This document shows, in pieces, positions 57,857 through 64,000 of a stretch of DNA of 64,000 nucleotides. The stretch's first letter is position 1. The number at the start of each line of letters is the position of its first letter. Source of the DNA: Pseudomonas allokribbensis (GTDB lineage Bacteria > Pseudomonadota > Gammaproteobacteria > Pseudomonadales > Pseudomonadaceae); the NCBI RefSeq assembly GCF_014863605.1, contig NZ_CP062252.1, positions 1,063,001 through 1,127,000 on the forward strand, in the 5' to 3' direction. The notes under the pieces were generated by a model, which worked only from the letters and a program-made list of their open reading frames with translations, was not told where the DNA came from and searched no databases. Made by a program: the position numbers and the translations under genes.

Positions 57857-57880
57857 ACCGGGCAGCGACGGCTGCCCGGT
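57857..57880 (-). other. Hairpin between algF and algA
   Basis: ACCGGGCAGC (57857-57866) and GCTGCCCGGT (57871-57880) are perfect inverted copies with a four-base loop, nine bases after the algF stop in transcript direction. No T-run follows, so a processing, stability or partial-termination role is more likely than full termination. Confidence 0.65.
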
Positions 57881-57889
57881 TTCATGTGC

Positions 57890-58546
57890 TTAGCGGGTCG
57901 ATACCGGGCGTTTCACCCAGACTGGCGACAGGTTGCTGCCGTTGCCGGTGACGTACAGCACTGCGGCTTCACCGCGTTCCAGGGCGACCGGTTTCACGTC
58001 GCCGACTTTCTTGTCGCCCTCGTACAGCGCGAGGCTGACTTTCACCGGGTTGATTTCACGCTCGCCACGGCCCTTGGCGGCGACATTCGGCACCACGTCG
58101 GTCTTGCCGTCGGCGGTCTTCAGGGTCAGCGGCTTGTCGCTGAGGTTCTGCACGCGCACCAGGGATTTCTGCTTGTTCTTGAACGGCGGTTCTTCGATCA
58201 GTTGCGGCGCGCCGGATGCGTTGTTGACCAGGGTGTAGTAGTGATCACCGGCGAGTTTCACCGGCAGGGTCTGGCTACCGACCTTGGCGCTGTAGTCGCC
58301 GCCCGGCATGAAGCTGAAGTCGCTGCTGGCCAGCGGCGCGACGTCGGCAAGGTTGGTGCTGCCGACGGTGGCGCTGACTTCAGCGTTGCTGGCGTTGTAG
58401 ATGCGCACGAAGGTCGAGCCTTTCGGTGCGGTCGGGCCGTACAGCGCAGCGTCGCCGCCGGCAAACGCCTGGACCGACAGCACGCTCAGACCAGCAACCA
58501 GTGCGAAGCGTTTTGCGAGACGACGAGGAGTAGTAGTGAAAGTCAT
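57890..58546 (-). CDS. algF: Alginate O-acetylation protein AlgF
   Basis: A 218-residue periplasmic protein. A signal peptide (about 1-29, ...SVLSVQAFA) precedes GGDAALYGPTAPKGSTFVRIYNASNAEVSATVG, the conserved start of mature AlgF. Two small beta domains follow. AlgF works with AlgI, AlgJ and AlgX in acetylating mannuronate residues; its exact step is still debated (adaptor between AlgI and AlgJ/AlgX). It lies 14 bases after algJ. Confidence 0.96.
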   Translation of the reverse strand: MTFTTTPRRLAKRFALVAGLSVLSVQAFAGGDAALYGPTAPKGSTFVRIYNASNAEVSATVGSTNLADVAPLASSDFSFMPGGDYSAKVGSQTLPVKLAGDHYYTLVNNASGAPQLIEEPPFKNKQKSLVRVQNLSDKPLTLKTADGKTDVVPNVAAKGRGEREINPVKVSLALYEGDKKVGDVKPVALERGEAAVLYVTGNGSNLSPVWVKRPVSTR

Positions 58547-58560
58547 GGTGTACCTCTCTT

Positions 58561-59736
58561 TCAGTTTTGCGCCCGATCGGGCGTCTCGGATTTAGTGTTT
58601 ACAGCTACGTTTTGTTGGCGCGCGCCGGCTTGTTTAAGCTCTGCGACCCACTGCGGGTCGGCGTCGCCGATTTCGTTGTTCACAGGCAGATATCGTTCGG
58701 GAAACTCCCAGATCAGCACCTGTGGCGGGCTGTTCTTGAAGTCATCGCTTTTCAGGTAGCTGAGCATCGGCAGGATCGGGCCGTGGCCGTCCTCGGCGTA
58801 GTTCACGACGTCGCTGTGCAGCGCTTGCTTGAGCGCACCGACGAAGTTCCAGTTGGGGTTGGCGCTGTAGCTGGTGCCGATCAGCGCGACCGGCACTTCG
58901 CTGTTGGCGAACAGAGCGTCGTCACCGGCAGGCTGCTCGGTGGCGGCCACGGTGTTGCGCTTTTGCAGCGGCTCTTGCGCCGGCATCAGGTTTTCGAACA
59001 GCGGATCCAGCGGCAGGAACAGACGCAGGTCGCCCTTGTGCGTGACCTTCTCGGCAGGCGTGGTGACGAAACGCTGCGGCTCGCCGCTGAGCGGGAACTT
59101 GTCGGCGATGGTCTTGGCCAGGGTGTTGGCGGCGATTTCCGCGCCTTCCGGGGTCCAGTGGGTGTCGGTGCGCAGGAACACTTGCTGACCGTTCTGCTTG
59201 GCCTTTTGCAGCGGGCCGAGCAGGTCCGGGGCGAGGATCTTGTCTGCTGCGACACGGGCGTGGAAATCCTGGTAGAGGTTGGCGTGGATGCTCGCCGGTT
59301 TCACTTCACCCAGGTGTTCCGGGTACAGGCGAACCTTGGCCGGCACAATCGCCATCACCAGTTTCACGCCTTTCTCTTTCAGGGTCTGGCGCACGCCTTC
59401 GACCAGCGCGTAGTTGCCTTGCAGGTTCAGCTCTTCGTTGACGATCGGGTTGAATTCCTCATCGCTGTACAACCACTGATCGCGACCGAGCACCACGCCC
59501 GGACGACCTTCGTTGAACAGTTTGAAATCCAGCGCGGCCCAGAGATTGGTGCCTAGACGCTTGATCGGAAATTCATCGTCGTAGTGGGTTTCCACGGCTT
59601 TGGTCCAGCGGCCGTTGAGCACCGTCGCGTCGGCATTGGTGCTGAAGCCAAAGAAGCTGCGCACCGACCACAGACCGAGCACCAGCAGGGTCACCAGAAA
59701 CAGCGCGATGTAGAAGATGCGTAATGAGCGGGTCAT
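58561..59736 (-). CDS. algJ: Alginate O-acetyltransferase AlgJ
   Basis: A 391-residue SGNH-like protein anchored by an N-terminal helix (about 8-27). Asp191 and His193 (LRTDTHWTP) and Ser289 (GTSYS) correspond to the P. aeruginosa catalytic residues Asp190, His192 and Ser288. It takes part in transfer of acetyl groups to alginate in the periplasm. Ten bases separate it from algI. Confidence 0.96.
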   Translation of the reverse strand: MTRSLRIFYIALFLVTLLVLGLWSVRSFFGFSTNADATVLNGRWTKAVETHYDDEFPIKRLGTNLWAALDFKLFNEGRPGVVLGRDQWLYSDEEFNPIVNEELNLQGNYALVEGVRQTLKEKGVKLVMAIVPAKVRLYPEHLGEVKPASIHANLYQDFHARVAADKILAPDLLGPLQKAKQNGQQVFLRTDTHWTPEGAEIAANTLAKTIADKFPLSGEPQRFVTTPAEKVTHKGDLRLFLPLDPLFENLMPAQEPLQKRNTVAATEQPAGDDALFANSEVPVALIGTSYSANPNWNFVGALKQALHSDVVNYAEDGHGPILPMLSYLKSDDFKNSPPQVLIWEFPERYLPVNNEIGDADPQWVAELKQAGARQQNVAVNTKSETPDRAQN

Positions 59737-59746
59737 GTCAGATCCC

Positions 59747-61312
59747 TCAGAACTGGAAGTAAAGGAACGGCGAGAAGCTTTGCGCCGAGAGTTTGAGAAT
59801 CGAGGCGATGAACAGCAGCAGGATCAGCCCGCGCATCACGTAGCGCGACCAGTCCGCCGTCCAGTACGCCGGTTGCACCTGGGCGTCGACGCCGACGGTG
59901 TAGCCAGGTTCGTGGATGCTGGCCGGGTTTTCGCCAGGAGCAGCCTTGATCAGACCCGGTTGTGCGCCGGCAGGGCCGTCGCTTTCGACGTTCACTACAG
60001 GTTTGGTCTTGGCCGGAGGCTGATGGGTGTACAGATCACGCAGGCCGAAGAACGCCAGGGTCACGTAAGCCACCACCAGAGTCGCCACTTGCAGACCGGT
60101 GAGGCTGGCCTGGTTGAGTTCCGACAGCGACCAGTCGCCGAAGCTGAACATCGCACCGTACATGCGACCGGCAACGTGCAGGTTCTCGGCGCGGAAGATC
60201 ACCCAGCCCATGACCACCAGCAGGAAGGTCAGCGCCCAGCGGATCGGATTGAGGCTGCGCGGCGAGGTGTTGAGGCCGAGCATTTTCTCGATCGCCAGCC
60301 ACATCCCGTGCCACGCACCCCAGACGATGTAGGTGATGTTCGCGCCGTGCCACAGACCACCGAGCAGCATGGTCAGGAACAGGTTGCGATAGGTCATCAG
60401 CGTGCCTTTGCGGTTGCCGCCGAGGGTGATGTAGAGGTAGTCACGCAACCAGGTCGACAGGCTGATGTGCCAGCGGCGCCAGAACTCGGTGATCGACTGG
60501 CTGATGTAAGGCTGCTTGAAGTTTTCCATGAAGCGGAAACCCATCATCAAGCCCAGGCCGATGGCCATGTCGCTGTAGCCGGAGAAGTCGAAATACAGCT
60601 GCGCGGTGTAAGCCAGCGCGCCGAGCCAGGCATCGCCCGTGGTCGGGTTTTGCAGGGCGAAGCAATGGTCGGCCACCACGGCGAGGGTGTCGGCGATGAA
60701 GACTTTCTTGATGAAACCCTGCATGAACCGCGTACAGCCCTCGGAGAACTTGTCGAGGGTGTGGGTGCGGTTGTTGAACTGGTCGGCCAGGTCTCGGAAG
60801 CGCAGAACCGGACCGGCGATCAGGTGCGGGAAGATCGCTACGAACGCCGCGAAGTCGATCAGGTTGCGGGTGGCCGGGGTGTCGCCGCGGTAGACGTCGA
60901 TGATGTAGCTGATCGACTCGAAGATGTAGAACGAGATACCGATCGGCAGCAGTACGTGGGTCAGGATGAACGGCTCAAGACCGACCGACGTCATCATCGC
61001 GTTGATGCTGTCGACGCCGAAGTTGGCGTACTTGAAGTAGCCGAGGATGCACAGATCCACCGCCACGCCGAGCAACAGCCAGCGCTGGGCCGGTTGGGTG
61101 CGCACGCCGGCGGCGCCGACTTTCAGGCCGATCCAGTAGTTCCACAGGGTGACGCCGGCGAACAGCGCCAGGAAATCCACCCGCCACCACGCGTAGAACA
61201 CGTAGCTGGCGATCAGCAGCAGCAAGTTGCGATAGCGTTGCCCGCTCAGGTAGTACAAGCCGAGAAAGATCGGCAAGAACAGAAACAGGAACACGTTGGA
61301 TGAAAATACCAT
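59747..61312 (-). CDS. algI: Alginate O-acetylation membrane protein AlgI (MBOAT)
   Basis: A 521-residue membrane-bound O-acyltransferase that moves acetyl groups across the inner membrane for alginate acetylation. The conserved His322 is in LLGGLWHGANITYIVWG, and a second MBOAT His in WGAWHGMW. About 11 membrane segments. I chose the ATG at 61312 (GGAG eight bases upstream); 13 additional in-frame codons upstream lack family likeness. The length equals AlgI of P. aeruginosa (520). A cytoplasmic-side Pro/Lys-rich segment lies near 425-455. Confidence 0.96.
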   Translation of the reverse strand: MVFSSNVFLFLFLPIFLGLYYLSGQRYRNLLLLIASYVFYAWWRVDFLALFAGVTLWNYWIGLKVGAAGVRTQPAQRWLLLGVAVDLCILGYFKYANFGVDSINAMMTSVGLEPFILTHVLLPIGISFYIFESISYIIDVYRGDTPATRNLIDFAAFVAIFPHLIAGPVLRFRDLADQFNNRTHTLDKFSEGCTRFMQGFIKKVFIADTLAVVADHCFALQNPTTGDAWLGALAYTAQLYFDFSGYSDMAIGLGLMMGFRFMENFKQPYISQSITEFWRRWHISLSTWLRDYLYITLGGNRKGTLMTYRNLFLTMLLGGLWHGANITYIVWGAWHGMWLAIEKMLGLNTSPRSLNPIRWALTFLLVVMGWVIFRAENLHVAGRMYGAMFSFGDWSLSELNQASLTGLQVATLVVAYVTLAFFGLRDLYTHQPPAKTKPVVNVESDGPAGAQPGLIKAAPGENPASIHEPGYTVGVDAQVQPAYWTADWSRYVMRGLILLLFIASILKLSAQSFSPFLYFQF

Positions 61313-61399
61313 CCCGATCTCTCCATGTTTGAACCAACAGTCAAGGGCCAAAGCCCCCCCAAACCCCCCGTGGAATTGGAGGGGTGAAACGATCAGCGA

Positions 61400-62524
61400 C
61401 TAACTGCCCTTGTTGCCTTTCTCGTGGGACGGGTCGTAGACCTTGGTCAGGTCGCCGCCGAGGCGGAAGGTCTTGAACGGCTGCATGCCGTGCTTCTTCT
61501 CCAGCACATCCGGCGAACAGGTGTAGAGCGTGCAGAACGGCTCGAGCCAGGCGAATTTCATATCCTCTTTCAGGTCGGTCATGTCCTGTTCCTTGCCGTT
61601 CTTCTTCTCGAAGTCCTCGGGATCTTTCACCCCGGCCAGCACCCGATCACCCAGGCGTTTCAGCGCGCCGTTGTTTTCCTGACGCAAGTCGACACCGTTG
61701 ACCTGCGCAAAACTGGCGATCATCGCCAGCGGCGGCAGGGCGTAGTTGTGATAGGCAAGGGCGCGTTGCTGGCGCTTGAGTTCGTTCGGCAGGTAGCCGT
61801 CGGCGTCGATCTGATTGGCGCCGACCTTGTATTCCTTGACCGCCCAATCGAACAGGTCGCGGCGGTTGGTGGCGATGGACGTCGCCATCACCGACCAGGC
61901 GGCCCAGTACGAGTGGTTGTTGGTTTTTTCCAGCGGCAGGTTGTCCCAGTCGCTGACCACCTGATCGGCCATCTTGCTGAACCAGGCTTCGATCAGTTGG
62001 GCTTCCTGCTGGTGCTGGGCCAGCGGATGGGAGTCGGAGAACTTCAGGCGAATGTACGAAGAGGCCATGCTGCCCAGCGCCCATTTGCGCATCGACTTGC
62101 CGGTGTGGTTGAAGTCCTTCGACATCAATGCATCCGCCCGAGCCCAAGTAGCCAGCCAGTTCAGCGTGCAATCGAGCTGTTCCGGACGACCGTCGCGCAT
62201 GAACTGCATCACCCGTTTGGCAGTGCCGCGCTCCAGGGTGGTGATGTCTTTAGTGGTATCACGGAAGGCCTTTTCCGACTGCACGTTCAGCGTGGCGCGG
62301 GCCTTGTCCGAGCCTTCGTATTTGCTGCGAAATTGCAGCGGGCCAGTGTACGGGGCCGGCATCGCGTCGCAGCCTTCGCTTTTGTCGCCGGTCTTGAATT
62401 TATCCACAGGCGCAAAGTAGCCCTGAGGGGGACGCAACGGCGCGGCGGCCTGCGCGGTGCCGGCGAAGATCGCCAGTCCGAGCAGCGTCGGCGCTAACAG
62501 AGTTTTCAGTTTCGGATTTCGCAT
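61400..62524 (-). CDS. algL: Poly(beta-D-mannuronate) lyase (alginate lyase)
   Basis: About 374 residues from the preferred ATG at 62524 (GAGG seven bases upstream). An ATG at 62536 that overlaps the algX stop (ATGA) is the alternative. A signal peptide ends at GTAQA. The PL5 active site is complete: NNHSYW at 202-207 with His204, Arg251 and Tyr258 ([10 protein letters not shown]), and WLEPFC near 329. It cuts alginate retained in the periplasm by beta-elimination and is needed for normal export. Another 87 bases separate it from algI. Confidence 0.95.
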   Translation of the reverse strand: MRNPKLKTLLAPTLLGLAIFAGTAQAAAPLRPPQGYFAPVDKFKTGDKSEGCDAMPAPYTGPLQFRSKYEGSDKARATLNVQSEKAFRDTTKDITTLERGTAKRVMQFMRDGRPEQLDCTLNWLATWARADALMSKDFNHTGKSMRKWALGSMASSYIRLKFSDSHPLAQHQQEAQLIEAWFSKMADQVVSDWDNLPLEKTNNHSYWAAWSVMATSIATNRRDLFDWAVKEYKVGANQIDADGYLPNELKRQQRALAYHNYALPPLAMIASFAQVNGVDLRQENNGALKRLGDRVLAGVKDPEDFEKKNGKEQDMTDLKEDMKFAWLEPFCTLYTCSPDVLEKKHGMQPFKTFRLGGDLTKVYDPSHEKGNKGS

Positions 62525-62532
62525 AGCAGACC

Positions 62533-63984
62533 TCATTGCCCGACCTGAGCGGTTTGTTGCCCAGCGCCCGGGAATACGTTGCGTTTGCAGATTTTCGCTT
62601 CGACTTTCTGTGGCGCGGTGCCCGCATCCGGGCCCTGGACTTCGACCGCCAGCAGGTTCTGCGAGGCCCAGTCTTCGTCCGTACGCAACTCAAAGGCGAA
62701 ACGACCGTCGGTGTCGGAGGTTTCCGGTTTCTCGATCTTGATGTCCTCGTGGCGACCGTTCATGTACCAGAGGGTGGCTTGCAGTTTTTTCACCGAAGGG
62801 TCGGCGAAGCGGATGTCGACCTGATGACCGCTGTTCTGCAGGTTCAGGTTCTTGCTGTTGACCAGCAGTTCTTGTTTGCCGCCGGGCTTGAGTGTGGTGC
62901 TGGCGGACATTTGGGTTTCCTTGCCTTCGCAACCGTTATCCAGCAGCGCCATCATCTGGCGATAGATGGTTTCCTGGTCGAGGCGGTACAGCGGTGAGAA
63001 TTCCCAGATGAGGATTTTCGGTGGAGTCTTCTGGAATTCGTCGCTGCCCAGGTACTGCAGCATCGAGCCTTCCAGACCGCCGCCGGGGAAGGCGACGTTG
63101 AGGATGTCGGCACCGATGGCTTCTTCGAGGAACCCGGCGAAGTTGTAGTTCTTGCCACTGTGGGAGGTGCCGACCAGGGTGATCTGCGGGTTGCCGGAAT
63201 CACCGAACAGGTCGCCGTCACCGGCTTCGCCTTTCGGTTCGGTGGTGAACTGATCCATGTACTGGATTGCGTAACTGGTGCCGCACAGTTGCCCGGCCAT
63301 GTTGTGCAGGGTGCCGGTCTTGCCCATGCGCCCGGAGCGTTTGGTTTCGAATTCACGCTTGGGAATGTCGGCGAAGGCCGGGATCTGCTTGACCTTCTCG
63401 GCGACGATTTTCGCCGTGCGCTGCGCACCGTACGGCGTCCAGTGCTGGTCGCCACGGAAGTAGAAATCGTGAGCGGGCAAAGTGTCGGGCAGCGACTCGT
63501 TGGTCAGCGGCGACAGGTCCGGCACCACGTAACCCATCTGCGCGAAACGGCCGAGCATGGTCTTGTAGTTGCCCAGCGCTTTCTCGTAATCGAACGCGGC
63601 TTTTTCCTGCGGGTTGAGCTTGTTGCGGTTCACCAGACCACGGGTGGGCTGGTAGACAATCACCAGTTCGACACCTTTGGCCTTGAACGCATCGTGCAGC
63701 TGTTGCAGGCGCTTGTAGCCGGCCGGGGTGGTGTTGAACTCGGTGCGCAAATCTTCCTGGGTCCGGAACAACCAGTCGCCCTGGGCCTGCACCAGGGTGG
63801 TGAAGTTCTGCTGGTAACGGGTGGTGTAGTTCTTCGCGTCGTGGGCGGCGGGGCACAGGCTGCAGCACGGTTCGGCGGTGAACTCGGGGGCTTTCACTTC
63901 GTCCGCGCGGGCGCCGTTGCTGGCCGCCAGAATGCCCACGGTCAGGGCCGACAGGCTGAGTAACTTGATCAGGTGTGGGTGCAT
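62533..63984 (-). CDS. algX: Alginate O-acetyltransferase AlgX
   Basis: A 483-residue periplasmic protein with a signal peptide (about 1-27), an SGNH-like domain and a C-terminal carbohydrate-binding beta domain (from about 350). Catalytic residues Asp179, His181 (RGDQHWTP) and Ser274 (VGTSHSG) match P. aeruginosa Asp174, His176 and Ser269. Cysteines in EPCCSLCP (39-46) probably form disulfides. It acetylates alginate and helps the export complex. GAGGA lies seven bases upstream of the ATG at 63984; in that leader a leftward TGA at 63997-63995 could be the stop of the next gene (expected algG), which the window cannot confirm. Confidence 0.97.
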   Translation of the reverse strand: MHPHLIKLLSLSALTVGILAASNGARADEVKAPEFTAEPCCSLCPAAHDAKNYTTRYQQNFTTLVQAQGDWLFRTQEDLRTEFNTTPAGYKRLQQLHDAFKAKGVELVIVYQPTRGLVNRNKLNPQEKAAFDYEKALGNYKTMLGRFAQMGYVVPDLSPLTNESLPDTLPAHDFYFRGDQHWTPYGAQRTAKIVAEKVKQIPAFADIPKREFETKRSGRMGKTGTLHNMAGQLCGTSYAIQYMDQFTTEPKGEAGDGDLFGDSGNPQITLVGTSHSGKNYNFAGFLEEAIGADILNVAFPGGGLEGSMLQYLGSDEFQKTPPKILIWEFSPLYRLDQETIYRQMMALLDNGCEGKETQMSASTTLKPGGKQELLVNSKNLNLQNSGHQVDIRFADPSVKKLQATLWYMNGRHEDIKIEKPETSDTDGRFAFELRTDEDWASQNLLAVEVQGPDAGTAPQKVEAKICKRNVFPGAGQQTAQVGQ

Positions 63985-64000
63985 AAAATTGTCCTCAGTC

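Noticed and set aside
59717..61303. Rightward 528-codon frame opposite algI
   Set aside because: Antisense frame with Glu/Gln/Arg/His bias; AlgI on the other strand has all MBOAT features.
1..64000. CRISPR arrays, tRNA or rRNA genes, complete insertion sequences or prophage
   Set aside because: No regularly spaced repeats, cloverleaf or rRNA-like segments, transposase or phage structural genes were seen while reading both strands.

Overview
The window looks like a chromosomal segment of a fluorescent-group Pseudomonas. The evidence is the 3' part of an alginate operon in the order algX-algL-algI-algJ-algF-algA, an hmgR/hmgA-fahA-maiA homogentisate cluster, a yebG gene with a LexA box, a DUF3509 gene, and paired FecI/FecR/TonB-receptor systems. 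Base composition is GC-rich with strong third-position GC, except for a few AT-richer patches (bacteriocin immunity region, a dermonecrotic-toxin-like gene, a DUF2165 gene). I see no rRNA, tRNA, CRISPR array or complete insertion sequence.

Layout. 1-3380: a short LOV blue-light receptor followed by a probable PilZ gene (cut by the window edge), a flavodoxin, and a LysR regulator divergent from a CidA/CidB (LrgA/LrgB) membrane pair. 3512-6260: a probable catabolic set (class II aldolase, alpha/beta hydrolase, MFE-2-type SDR). 6309-8751: a colicin-E9-like HNH DNase bacteriocin with its immunity gene and a candidate LexA box. 9453-15323: a DUF1302/DUF1329 pair and a large MalT-like LuxR regulator. 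15475-17868: a DUF6543 dermonecrotic-toxin-like protein. 17872-23563: homogentisate catabolism with its IclR repressor and an aromatic-acid transporter. 23487-31646: housekeeping and amino-acid genes (SirB1-like, a leucine-dehydrogenase homologue lacking its catalytic lysine, yebG, psiE, DUF3509, serine transporter and serine dehydratase with a LysR regulator, an HPF/RaiA-like protein).

31780-42096 is an iron-uptake block. A fecI-fecR-fecA set runs leftward. A DUF3649-PepSY-DUF3325-ECF sigma-FecR-siderophore receptor set runs rightward. The two are divergent around one Fur-box-like sequence. 42097-47093: AraC regulator, EamA exporter, DUF2165 protein, 2-hydroxyacid dehydrogenase, a probable dispersed repeat, and a LysR regulator. 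47276-52061: an Aae-type efflux operon with its own outer-membrane factor. 52107-56195: SnoaL-like protein, DHA2 transporter with a divergent LysR and a 19-nt operator-like palindrome, an SDR, and an uncharacterised membrane protein. 56332-63984: alginate polymerisation/acetylation/lyase genes ending in a strong terminator.

How the parts connect. Homogentisate from aromatic amino acids is opened by HmgA, isomerised by MaiA and cleaved by FahA. Serine is imported and deaminated by the sdaC-like/sdaA pair. Each iron receptor has an N-terminal signalling domain that pairs with its adjacent FecR/sigma. AlgI, AlgJ, AlgF and AlgX acetylate alginate, AlgL degrades periplasmic polymer, and AlgA supplies GDP-mannose precursors. 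No clearly new multi-gene system stands out. The most distinctive observations are the LOV-PilZ arrangement, the Lys-to-Val change in the leucine-dehydrogenase homologue, the effector-less DUF6543 protein, the shared Fur site between two ECF systems, and several unexplained inverted repeats.
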